Assembly (NCBI GenBank): GCA_933228895.1
Contig: OW121848.1
Span: 137,658,615-137,722,614 of the forward strand
DNA from: Platycnemis pennipes
Taxonomy: Eukaryota > Arthropoda > Insecta > Odonata > Platycnemididae
Length of the DNA stretch: 64,000 nt
Direction of reading: 5' to 3'
Shown: positions 22,404 through 33,600 of the stretch, piece by piece
Layout: each line of letters opens with the position of its first letter
Numbering within the stretch: the stretch's first letter is position 1
Made by a program: the position numbers and the translations under genes
Notes under the pieces: generated by a model
Told to the model about the DNA's origin: nothing
Database searches by the model: none
The model's input: only the letters and a program-made list of their open reading frames with translations

Positions 22404-24228
22404 GGGCGTGCTTTAGAAGGATAGGGATGGCGTCGTAGAAGGAGTGGATATACAGGTAAGACGGGATTTTGCTCAGTCCCCATTGAATTATTGCAGCCCA
22501 GTTTAGGGAGCCATTTGGTGATCTGAGTGAATAGGTTTCTGGTGATGCAAGTGGAACAGTAGGAGTTGATTGGTTCACTGAGGATGTGGGAATGGGAATA
22601 GGGACATTGCTGGGAACGGATGCAGGAATTACTGGAGGTTGAGGTGATGACGGTCTGTCATTCAATTCCTCAGTTATTGTCACACCACTATTTGGCGGCA
22701 GGATAGGAGCTGGTTGGGAGGTCGTCCTATTGAGGTTCTGCGGTATATTAATTCTAGCTCTTGGTGTTTGTCTCTGAGGTTTTGGTTCCTCATAATGTCT
22801 AAGGGGATTCCTTTTTTGAATGTTTGGTGTGTGTGGTTTTGTGTGAGTATTTGGCATTTCTGCACTTTCTTCATCGCCGGATGCAGTATGTGTTGCAGCA
22901 TCATCTTGGTCAATGTCCAGTACTTGAAAAGTGTTCCCGGTAGGGAAAAGCTCCCTAGCAACAACAGGAGTTTTAAGGGATTGTGGGTTTCGGGATTGCC
23001 ATGGGTTTATTTTTGGAATGGGTGCAGGTTGAATGTTGTTGGTAAGATGAGTTGAGGTTGGGGTGGCTGTGGATGCATTTCGTTGCATGTCCGCGACTTT
23101 TCGCACAAATTTAGGGCATTTTTTGTACGTTGCAGCGTGGGGACCGCCGCAATTAAAACACTTCAGTGGATGCCCAAGGGGCAATGTGCAGTCGCCAGTG
23201 TGGTGAGATTTTGCACATCGAGCGCAGTTTGGATCAAGCTCGCAGTAATTTTTTGTGTGACCTATGCGGCAACATTTGGTACATTGCGCTGGCCCAGTGG
23301 ATCTGCGGTATTCCTCTATTGAGATGGGTATGCCTCTAATGGTGGTGAGTTTCAGCAGTTCGGCTTCCTGGTTCTTTTTGGTGAGCAGGATTTTGTAGAG
23401 GTTTGTTGACCTGGGGGCCGTCTCCTCCGTGGTGTTCCTGAATGGTCGGGTGGTTGTCAGTGGTTCGAATAGGTCTATTTCAAAACCTTGGTCAATCAAT
23501 TCCTGTTGTAGAAACTCCTTTGGCAGTTCCTTTGTAAGGCCTTTGATGACGTATATACGTCGTTGCTCCGACGGAAGGGCGTTTGTTGAAAATTGCGCTT
23601 TTGCGTTTTGTAGGATTTCTTTGATTTTTCTGAAATCCTCAAGGCATCGTGCATTGATGATGATACATTGGTTTGTGACAGTGGTTCCTATTGGGTAATT
23701 TATTTGTTTTTTAATATTGTCGTAGAGCTTGGCATATAGTTTGAAGTCGTATAGGCGAATGGCCGGGATTCCTGAGGTCTTGTAAGGAGTTCGTGCATTA
23801 TTATTAGTGGGAATGGGAACGGAGTTTGATTTTTTGGGAGTGGTTTTTTTGCGACTGATGGTTGTCCAGTCGGATACATTAGTAAAGGTTGAGGAATTTG
23901 GTTTGTCTGTTTCTATTTGTGGGGGAATTATGAGTTCAGCAACTGCGGGTGTGTTTGGCCTGACTTGGTTCGTGTAGTGAGCTTCCGCTGGTTGAGGGTT
24001 TTTCTTTGGTGCTGCAGGGAATTCTTTTTTGGCAGTTTCATTCTTGATTTTTAGTTGATGTCTAGTCATTATTTTAGCAGGACTTTTTAGGGTTTGTTCT
24101 TGTACTGAGGTTGAGCTGTCCGATTGATATGAATATTCGGAATCGTTGGAAGATTGGCAGGTATCAATGGATTCTTGGTCATTTTCTTCGGTAGGCTCTT
24201 CAGCCGGGGATTGTTCAGTTTCTTCCAT
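22366..24228 (-). CDS. Jockey-type LINE ORF1 (gag-like zinc-knuckle protein)
   Basis: 620 residues, no interruption. The acidic, Ser/Gln-rich N-terminus is followed by a region typical of Jockey gag proteins (IYVIKGLTKELPKEF) and three zinc knuckles from about residue 326: CTKCCRIGHTKNYC, CARCAKSHHTGDC and CFNCGGPHAATYKKC. The tail is rich in Pro, Thr and Ser. It would package element RNA. The stop at 22366-22368 lies just inside ORF2, a usual arrangement for LINEs with coupled translation. Confidence 0.9.
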   Translation of the reverse strand: MEETEQSPAEEPTEENDQESIDTCQSSNDSEYSYQSDSSTSVQEQTLKSPAKIMTRHQLKIKNETAKKEFPAAPKKNPQPAEAHYTNQVRPNTPAVAELIIPPQIETDKPNSSTFTNVSDWTTISRKKTTPKKSNSVPIPTNNNARTPYKTSGIPAIRLYDFKLYAKLYDNIKKQINYPIGTTVTNQCIIINARCLEDFRKIKEILQNAKAQFSTNALPSEQRRIYVIKGLTKELPKEFLQQELIDQGFEIDLFEPLTTTRPFRNTTEETAPRSTNLYKILLTKKNQEAELLKLTTIRGIPISIEEYRRSTGPAQCTKCCRIGHTKNYCELDPNCARCAKSHHTGDCTLPLGHPLKCFNCGGPHAATYKKCPKFVRKVADMQRNASTATPTSTHLTNNIQPAPIPKINPWQSRNPQSLKTPVVARELFPTGNTFQVLDIDQDDAATHTASGDEESAEMPNTHTKPHTPNIQKRNPLRHYEEPKPQRQTPRARINIPQNLNRTTSQPAPILPPNSGVTITEELNDRPSSPQPPVIPASVPSNVPIPIPTSSVNQSTPTVPLASPETYSLRSPNGSLNWAAIIQWGLSKIPSYLYIHSFYDAIPILLKHALELFSLLYGAQQ

Positions 24229-24985
24229 GATGAGACACGATATGTCGTGCGTTTTGATGTACGAAGCGATCTATTTTACGTATTCTGAAATCAGATTTAT
24301 TCCAATACGGTCCGACAGTGGCTAGGTATGGTTTGCCAAAGTTTCTGATTTCTGCCGCGTATTTATAGTATACTGGTGGGTTGCTCCGATACGGTCCGAC
24401 AGTGGAAGGGTAGGGTCGGCCAAAAATTGATTTTAGTTTTATCTGCGGTGTGGAAGGTTTTTGTGGATAGGGGCTCTATGAAGTGGACCCTTGCGGTTTC
24501 CCAAACGTGCTGGGGAGGTTCAAGCCCTCATGTTTGGTTCCCCGACAAGAGATAACCTGGGTATTATGCGCGAGTGACAGATACGCTACCGGCAATGAGC
24601 AGGTGGTGCTTAGTTAGCCACCCTTGCCGGCACTTCTGTGCGCAAGGTAGGAAGGAAAAGGATGCAGATTTAACTGGTGATAGTAATCGTGATCAATGGT
24701 CCAATCAGTGCTGTGGTCGAGACGGGAGAGTAGAAAATCCAAGCGGCGCGGTGGTCAACAGGAGAATGTGGCGGTCCAGACGGTGCGGTAGTAATCCAGG
24801 AGAGAAGTCCAAGAAGAAGCGAAGGTCGTTGTTTTCTAGTAGAGGCGGCATGAAGCAGAAGAGGCGCAAGGCACAGGTCGCGTAGAGCGTTCACCTACAA
24901 AAGAAAGCCAAAATCCAACGGCCAGGTGCAGATTTCTACTGTCGTATCATAACGTAGGCAACTAATATATATAGCGGCCAAATCG
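24229..24985 (-). other. 5' leader of the Jockey-type LINE, with repeated monomers
   Basis: Noncoding. ATACGGTCCGACAGTGG occurs at 24305-24321 and again at 24389-24405, an 84-bp period that suggests two promoter-like monomers. Near the outer end, on the - strand, a TATATATATT box precedes TTGCCTACGTTATG (about 24943-24980). Confidence 0.5.
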
Positions 24986-25059
24986 TCTCCCGCTTCGCGG
25001 CCCCTGGCCGCGTATGCGCGAGAAATCTAAACCGCCATTCCGCTCCCTAAGCCCTCACC

Positions 25060-26010
25060 GCACCCACCGATCCTGAAAGCTTCGTCCATTAACGATTTTC
25101 GCCTTTGCTCCACCATTCTCAATGACCTCAACATTCCTTATATCACTTATGCCCTACCAGGCCCCACAAGAAAAGAGTTCGCCCTCAGGGGACTATTTCC
25201 CTCAATCCCTGATGATATAATTCTAGATGAGCTTTCCCGCAAATATCCGGCAATTATCCAGGTCCGCCGGATCATGTCCACACGTCCCTCAGACGACCAG
25301 CGTGCCAACAACATCCAACGCGTCGACCCTTACGCCACGGGCACCTGCCTAATCATCTGCGAACCTAACATTAACTCAGAATAAATTCTAAACATCCACT
25401 CCGTTTGCGGCTTATCTGTTAAAATTTCTCCCTTCAAATAGCCATTACTATCTGTTCAATGTCACCGCTGCCAACAAATAGGTAACACACAGAACCACTG
25501 CCATCTTGACCCGCAATGCGTCCCCTGCGGCGGAGACTACCACTTTAAAGACTGCACTGCCGACCGTTCTCTACCACCTAAATGCTGCCTTTGCGGCACC
25601 GAAGGTCACCCAGCCAATTACCGCGGTTGCACTCACCACATCGCCGAAAAGCAAAAGCTCATCGCCCGATACAAGCAACCGGCCAACCCCGAGCCCTCAG
25701 CTCCAATCACTTCTGTCAGACCGGTTTCCACTTCATTCTCCTTTGCTAACATTTCCTCCATTATCGCTACCAACGCTGAACGGCCTTCTGCCGACCCGAA
25801 CACAGAAAATGTTTCGGCTTCACCGGCTCCACCCGTTTCCCCAATTCCGCCACTAGTCATTAATCCTCCGTCACCGTCTCCGTCTGCAGCAACCACTTCA
25901 CCTTTTAATCAATGGTCCATTGGCACATTTTTGGAAATGATGTCCATTACCGACGATGCCACCAAGCGGCGCCTCCTGCTGCAACGTCTCGCCACAATGC
26001 CCCAAATTTA
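25060..26010 (+). pseudogene. Jockey-type LINE ORF1 relic
   Basis: One frame reads through two stops (near 25381 and 25438). It shows a gag-like region (LRGLFPSIPDDIILDELSRK) and zinc knuckles CHRCQQIGNTQNHC, CVPCGGDYHFKDC and CCLCGTEGHPANYRGC, then a Pro/Ser-rich tail. The His of the first knuckle is replaced. It is followed at once by an ORF2 start region. Confidence 0.78.
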
Positions 26011-26940
26011 ATGGAAGTACGCCCCACGCACACATACATTCACAGAACCTAAAACTGCTTTCCTGGAACTGTAATAATCTACATGACAAGACACACGAAC
26101 TATTGCAGTATGCTGTAGACATCAACATCGATATCATTCTTCTACAAGAAACTTTCCTCAAACCGCACATTCTTTTTACACTAAACACTACAATATATAC
26201 AGGCTTGATAGGAACTCTAGAGGGGTGGTCTCGCGATTCTAATCAAGCCACACATCACACAACATCATTAATACACCAGTGCTTTCATTCGTCGAAGCCC
26301 TCGGCATCAAAGTATACACTTCGGACAGCGACCTCAACATCTTCAATGTATACCAAAAGGGTAGCAAGCGTATGTCCACTGCGGATCTCACCACACTGTT
26401 TTCCATCAAAACCTGCGGCTTGTTCTTCGGGGACAGGAACTCCAAATATCACTCTTGGAATTCACGCCGTAACGACACGAACGGCACCACTATTCAATTT
26501 CATCTCCCGTCACCAAATTTCACCCGCAGCACCCTTCAGGCCTACGACGTGTCCGCCGACGCGAGAAGGCAAGGGCGACGTGATTGACTTTGCCTTAATC
26601 CATAATCTTTGCCTCACCTTAAATCCTTTGGTTATTGATTCATTCAACTCCGATCATTTTCCCTTATTGTGCCATATTTACTCATCTGTACATTTTCCTT
26701 CACCCCCGACATTATCAATCACCGATTGAGAGAAATTTCCCGATTCATTTTCTCTCGCCCTTAACTCCATTGATCTCATCTCCGTTCCTTCCGCCCCTAC
26801 TACTGACAACCAAATATCAATTAATCTCCGACTCCTTGATCAAGGCGAAGGAATCCGACTCCCGTATCCTCCCTGCGAGAAAGCCGACCAAGGTTCGCCG
26901 TGTTTCGGAGCTCCTGGCCGACTTAATACTTTGACACTCA
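26011..26940 (+). pseudogene. Jockey-type LINE ORF2 relic (endonuclease only)
   Basis: Endonuclease motifs are spread over at least two frames: LKLLSWNCNNLHDKTHELL and LLQETFLKP (about 26050-26165), CGLFFGDRNSKYHSWNSRRN (about 26415) and FNSDHFPLLCHIY (about 26645). The element breaks off near 26940, before any reverse transcriptase. Belongs with the ORF1 relic just upstream. Confidence 0.78.
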
Positions 26941-27030
26941 TTACTTACATATGACCCGGTAAGGCTATTCTAGGCAGGGAATATTAACGACGCTTAACGG
27001 CGATTCCCATAGCCGCTTAGTGGCCGCGGG

Positions 27031-27380
27031 TGGAGGCATGCCTGCCTGTGGCGGGTAGATGCATCCCTGCCTGTGGCGGGTGGAGGCGTCCCTGCCTGTG
27101 GCGGGTGGAGGCGTCCCTGCCTGTGGCGGGTGGAGGCGTCCCTGCCTGTGGCGGGTGGAGGCGTCCCTGCCTGTGGCGGGTGGAGGCGTCCCTGCCTGTG
27201 GCGGGTGGAGGCGTCCCTGCCTGTGGCGGGTGGAGGCGTCCCTGCCTGTGGCGGGTGGAGGCGCCCCTGCCTGTGGCGGGTGGAGGCGCCCCTGCCTGTG
27301 GCGGGTGGAGACATCCCTGCCTGCGGTAGATTGAGGCATCCCTGCCTGCGGTAGATTGAGGCATCCCTGCCTGTACCTGC
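27031..27380 (+). repeat. 25-bp minisatellite, 14 units
   Basis: Units of TGGAGGCGTCCCTGCCTGTG plus GCGGG repeat every 25 bases, most perfect in the middle and diverging at both edges. Because 25 is not a multiple of 3 and the unit lacks stops, long open frames appear on both strands; none is a real gene. Confidence 0.95.
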
Positions 27381-27449
27381 TTCCTCACGGCATATCCTTT
27401 CTTCCCTCACCCTTGCTCAACACCCCTTCATAAATCTATCCCTGCCTAA

Positions 27450-27649
27450 GGGTGTGGTCCAGTACACGCTCCCAGCGCTCCGGAGCGTTTGGAGCGAGTT
27501 CTCGAGTGATCCACTTGAAGCTTTCAAAACGTCACGCATGACGTCACTATATTCGCGACTCTCTCGCTCCAAACGCTTCAGCGAGAAACGCGGGTGAGCT
27601 GTAGCGAGCCATTCTTCAGCGCGTTTTCAAAACATACAAGGCAAGCAAT
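27450..27649 (+). promoter_or_regulatory. GC-rich promoter-like block with CRE palindrome
   Basis: A full CRE consensus TGACGTCA lies at 27539-27546. It sits between GAGCGTTTGGAGCGAG (27483-27498) and a 15/16 inverted copy (27563-27578). An exon-like ATG follows at 27650. A TAA directly before GGGTGTGGTCCAGTACACGC (27447-27469) also resembles a PIF/Harbinger terminus, so this could instead be a transposon end. Confidence 0.4.
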
Positions 27650-30600
27650 ATGGTGCTCATAACTCTGCTTGACTATGCCGAAAATAAGGCGTACCATTTG
27701 GAGGTGACGGAAGAAGTGGCTAAGAGAGCAGGGATGGTAAGTGTTAAAACAATTGTTAATTAATTGGTTTATAGAATTATTCGGTAGAAATTACGGTGAG
27801 GCGAATGATTGTAACTCAATGGTTTTACGTTTCAGGTCCGATGTTCGCCACGGGCCTGCTCGAGGAGGAGATAGTGCGGCAAGTGCGAGGTATCTTTTTA
27901 CATTTATTGTTGTAATGATATATTATTCATTATTTAAGCTTGAGTTAGCGTAGAATACTTGTAATTTTGAATTTCAAGCCACATGGTGGGTGAACTTGCT
28001 GGTTGAAGCATTCCGTTTGTGGCATTGTGTTGTGGCCTGGCACCAGTTTCGTTTTGTAAATTGTCTCGTTTAACAATCCATCCGAAAAATAATTAATGGT
28101 TTTCTCGCGAAGAACTTCAGGGCAAGTTTCGATGAGATATGAATGAATGTGTACGTGTTATAGCAGTCATTACATCATTATATATAAGTAATGAGTATTA
28201 ATGTTAATGTTGTAATTAATTATTTAAGCTTGAATTAGCGTAGAATACTTGTAATTTTGAATTTCAAGCCACATGGTGGGTGAACTTTCGGGTTGAAGCA
28301 TTCCGTTTGTGGCATTGCGTTGTGACCTTGCACCAGTTTCGTTTTGTAGATTGTCTCGTTTAACAATCCAGACCATAGTAAGCCGGGGTTCGCGAAAAAT
28401 CGCGTAATCAGTGAAGGAATTATTTTGTAGTAGAGTTAGTATTTAGGGTGCGTCGACAGCATGGTCATTTTGCACCACTGCTTTTCAGATATATAACATA
28501 TTAATTTTGAAGCCGTAGACATTACATTACCTGAAATCAGGTATGGAGCTTATTCTACGATTTGTCAGCACATAAAATCATTTAATATCGTTAAAGACTG
28601 TATTTATAATTTATTAAAAAGCCCAGTTTCCTTTAAAAATAAAATAACACGGTCGATAGCATCTATTTCGTCACCTAGAATGGACCCTAAATCACCCGTA
28701 ATAGTAGTTGTTGTTTTGTAGGGTGCATCGACGACAGGGTCATTTCGCACCTCTACACTTTAGTTATTTGGCCATAAAAAAGCAGCCGTTATGCTTCGCA
28801 TAAATTACTTTTGTTAACAAGTATAGTTTTTATATTTTATTTATAAGGCCAGTGTTTTTAAGAAATAGAATAACACGGCTGAGGACATTTGGATCGTCAC
28901 CTAGGATTGTTCCCAGGTCGCCCACAACACCTAGCCGGTTACGATCGCTCCGGTACCTGTTGCACTCCGTCAAGATATGTCGTATGCTGAGGGGAGAGTC
29001 GCAGTCATCACAACGCGGTGGTATTTTCTCCTCGGTAAAGAGAAAGGAGTGAGTCCAAAGGCAGTGCCCTATCCTTAGTCTTGAGATGACGACTTCCTCT
29101 CGGCGACTCTTCCTGACGGACGAGGGCCACGCTGCCACTACGGGTTTTATGCTGCGCATTTTATTATTCTGGAGGATCCTCCACGACTCCTCCCACTGCC
29201 CTAGCACTACGTTTCTGATAGAAGCCTTCAGGTCTTCGAAGGGTACCAGTGTCGATGTGAGCTCGCCAATTCCGAGTGCCTCCTTAGCCAACATGTCGGC
29301 TCTCTCGTTCCCTGCGATTCCCACATGCCCCGGAACCAACAGGAATGAGATCTTAACTCCCCTTCTGTTAAGGGAGAGCAGGGAGCAGTGGATCTCTTGA
29401 ACTAAAGGGTGCATGGGCGAGAAGTCAGAGATGGCTTGCAAGGCACTTGCGGAGTCCGTGCAGATGACGAAGGAGCCCCTATCATCTCTTATCCCACCCT
29501 GAGCCAGTTTGATTGCAAAAAGTTCAGCTGTGTAAACACTACATAGCGGATCTAACCTTGCTTTCTTGTGTCCATGATGGGATGAAAAGACTGCACTTGC
29601 GCAGGCACTCTCAGATCTATAACCGTCGGTGTATATTGGTACTAGATCTTGATGACTGTCAAGGAACTCATAGAATTGACGCTGGTATTCTAGGGCAGTA
29701 GTGTGCGACTTCAGGCATCGATTAAGGTCATTATAAATTGTAGGAGCAGGAATAATCCAAGGCGGATCTCGGCTGTATGCGATAGGGTACACTTCTGGGA
29801 GCGTGATATTTCGGTCATGGATTAAAGTGTTAAAACGTATGCTAGCAGGCCTAGTGGCTCTTGTCCGGCGGTTAAAATGCTCCAAGAACCGAGGTTGACT
29901 AACTAGACTAAAGGATGGGTGCGATTTCATGGCTAAAATTTTTGTAAAATAGTTGCATAAAAGTAGATCCCTGCGATGAGATAATGGCGGTTCTCCCGCA
30001 TCCACATACAGGCTCTGCACTGGACTGGTTCGAAACGCCCCAGTGGATATCCGAAGGCCTGTATTGTGTACAGCGTCCAGTGGGCGGAGGTATGTTTGCC
30101 GACCGGAGGCGTACACTATAGAACCATAGTCTAACTTTGACCGCACTAGCGCGCGGTATAGTAATAACAGCGTAGAGCGATCTGCTCCCCATGTCGAGTG
30201 ACTCAAAAACTTTAAAATATTTAGTGTCTTTATACATTTTAGTTTTAAAATATTGATATGTTCCCGCCAATTGAGACGACAGTCAAAAGTGAGGCCCAAG
30301 AAACGTATGGAATCGACAAACGGAAGGTTTATTCCACCCAAGTTTAACGTGGGGGGAATGTGAAATCCCCTGCTTCGGTGGAAGTGGATACACTTTGTTT
30401 TCTGCGTGGAAAACTTAAATCCATTCCTTATAGTCCACTTATCCAACTTGTGTAGAGTAAGTTGGATGAGTCTGGCCGCAGTAGCTTGTTGGGATGACCG
30501 ACAAAATATAGCAAAATCATCCACGAACAGTGAGCTAATCACCGGTGTTTTTACACAATTAGCGATGTCGTTAATCGCTACAGCAAATAGCGTTACGCTA

Positions 30601-33600
30601 AGTACGGAGCCCTGCGGAACTCCATTCTCCTGAGGATAAAGTTTCGTTTCGTGACGGCCTAGTCGAACCTTAAAAACTCTCTCTGATAAAAAATTACGGA
30701 TAAAAATAGGTAAATTACCCCTAAAACCCCATTCATGCAGGGTGCTTAAGATTTTATGCCGCCATACTCTATCGTAAGCTTTCTCTATATCAAAAAATAT
30801 CCCGATTACATGTTGACGGAGAAGGAAGGCTTCCTGGATGTAATTGTCTATTCTGACCAAATGGTCAATGGTTGAACGTCCCCTACGAAAGCCGCACTGA
30901 ATATTGGAAAGAAGGTTTTGGCGCTCGAGCCACCAGACAAGCCTACGATTAACCATTCTTTCCATCACTTTGCAAAGGCAGCTTGTGAGTGCTATAGGGC
31001 GATAGTTATTCGGGTCGCCACGGTCTTTCCCCTGTTTGAGGACTGGGACTACTGCAGACTCACGCCAGGATGATGGAAAAGCACCTTCAATCCATAGTTG
31101 ATTGAAGGTGTGGAGAACCTCCAGCAATGCCGTTTCCGGAATATTCCGGAGGAAGGCATTGTGGACGTCATCAAGTCCCGGGGAGGTAATATGGGAGTCT
31201 GCGATGGATGATTTGAGTTCCCAGAGAGAAAACGGAAGGTTATAATCCGCTAGGGAGTGCGTCTCCTTAAAACTGATAGGAGAGGCCTCCGTTCTCTCTT
31301 TCAATTTCAGAAATGTGGCGTTGTAGCTCGCATTACTGCTTGTGTTTACGAGTGATTGGCCAAGAACATCTCCAATGGCTGTTTGTGATGTTATTATATT
31401 GCCGCCAATGTTTAGAAAGGAGATTCCAAAATGCTGGTGGCTACCCGATAGACTTCTCACCTTACGCCAAACCTTTGCAAGGGGTGTTCTACAGTTCACG
31501 TTAGAGACAAATTCCATCCAGGAATCCCTCTTCGCGATCTTGACGACTTGCCGAGCCTTCGCTCTTAAGCGTCGGAAGGCAGAAAGGTTCGTATTCGTGG
31601 GATATTTTTTGAAAATTCGCAGCGCTTTCTTCCGTTGTCGGATGGCTTCTGCGCAGTCCTCGTTCCACCAAGGTACAGGAGGCCTAGAGGAGACGCCACG
31701 AGATCGCGGAACGCTTTTGTTAGCGGCTTCAGTGATTCTGGTCGTTAAGCTACTAATGTTAGAGACACTATCTAGTGTCTTGTCATGCTTAAAATTAAAG
31801 TTCTTTTTAAAAAGTGACCATTCGGCTTTTCGGATAATCCAATTGCCTGGACGGGATAAAACAGGATTAAAACGATGCTCCTTCAGTATAAAAAGGGGGA
31901 AGTGATCACTCCCACACAGATCATTATGTACGGACAGACTAAGTTTGTTCATTAAAGCGCTCGATGCTATACATAGGTCGATGGTGGAAAATTCACCGCT
32001 AAAACTGTTGAACCGGGTTTTTTCCGCATCATTCAATAAAACTATATCGGAATCATGAATAAAGGATGATAAAATTCGCCCTCTGCGGTTGCTCTGCTTT
32101 CTTGGGCTTCCCCATAGAGGATCGTGCGCGTTAAAATCCCCGAGTAAAATAAAGGGTCTAGGTAGTTGGCGGACAAGGGCTTCTAAGTTACAGCGAGTGA
32201 CTGGTGCACCCTCCGGCAGATATACGTTGCATAACGTAATCGCCTCGGGGGCATATAGAGTCAGGGCCACTGCTTGAAATGGTGAGTTCAGCTGTACTCG
32301 GGAGGTGTATAGGGCCTCCCGAATAGCAACTGCCACTCCACCCTGGGCTCGTTGTCCAGTGGTGTCGTCGAGTCTAAAAACGTTAAAACCTTTTAAAATG
32401 CCCTTGTCCGTCGTTTTAAAATGTGTTTCTTGAAGACAAACACACCATGGGTTAAAATCGCGAATTAAAATTTCCAGCTCCTCCTTATGCCGATAAAATC
32501 CATTACAGTTCCACTGTAAAATAAAATTCATGATTAAATATAAAAGCTATAAAAATATAAAATATTTAAAAAGAATCGAGCAGTCCGAACTCTGGGAGGA
32601 TCAGTTCTGGTTTCGGCGAAGTTTCACCTTTTTCCCCTTAGTTTTCGTTTTAGCGAGGATGATTTCAGTCTCCGATAGAGACTCATCATCCTCCATCGAT
32701 TCCGGTTGGCCATGTATTGCCGAACCGGACGGACCGGGAGGTGGTGTCTTGCCACGTGTGCCCCCGGTGGTCTTTGGTGGGTTCTTCTTTGGAGAACCAG
32801 GAGTGGCAGACTTCATTATAACCGGCTTCGAGATCTTTTCCGGCTTTGTTGATTCCTTAGGTGTTACATCAACTTTAAATGGCTCAGCTGTTTCAGTCTG
32901 GGTGGAGATGGTAGCTTTAGTAACCGGAGCAGATGTGACATGCGCAAAGGATTTGGAAAATGTAGGTGCTAACAGCTCCCTATACTTTTTCCTTGCTTCA
33001 AAGTACGTAATTTTCTCCGTGGTCTTGATTTCCATGACCTTACGCTCTTCCATTATTTTCGGGCACTTGCGGGAGTAAACCGGATGGGTACCTTCGCAGT
33101 TAACGCAATGTGCATCCGATGTGCAGTCTGCATCTCCATGCTCATCAAGGCCGCAGCGCGGGCAGGTGGCTTTGCCCTCACATCGGGTGGCGATGTGGCC
33201 GAAACGTTGGCACTTGAAACATCGCATGGGCGCCGGTATGAATGGCCGCACTGGGACCGATTCATATCCGACGAAAACCCTGTCGGGGAGCTTGTCAAGG
33301 GCGAATGTCAAGACCACGGAAGTGGAGTCCATACTTTCTCCATTGCGCCTTGTGGTAAGCCGACGAGCATCAGTTACCCCCTGTGAGGCCATCTCACTTT
33401 TGATCTCGTCAACTTCCACATAGAGTAAGTCGTAATGACTTATCACTCCCCGACTGGTGTTAAGGGTCCGATGCATCTCAACTTTCACAGGGATATCGTG
33501 GAGTCTCTGCATTCCCAGAAGCTTTTCACTTTGTACTTTGTTCATAGTTTCTATCAGTAATGTTCCATCCCTTAACTTTTTGACGGACTTAAGATCTCCA

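Larger units (their letters stand above)
7100..24985 (-). mobile_element. Jockey-clade LINE on the - strand, split by a 12.2-kb insertion
   Basis: Read on the - strand the order is a 5' leader (24985-24229), ORF1 (24228-22366), ORF2 first part (22403-20932), a foreign 12,237-bp insert (20931-8695), ORF2 second part (8694-7228) and a 3' UTR of unclear end. The two ORF2 halves meet in frame across one TTAA when the insert and one duplicated TTAA are removed. The 3' end is approximate because no clear poly(A) is seen. Confidence 0.85.

Noticed and set aside
27017..27410. Several 90-140 codon frames on both strands
   Set aside because: All are the same 25-bp minisatellite read in different frames.
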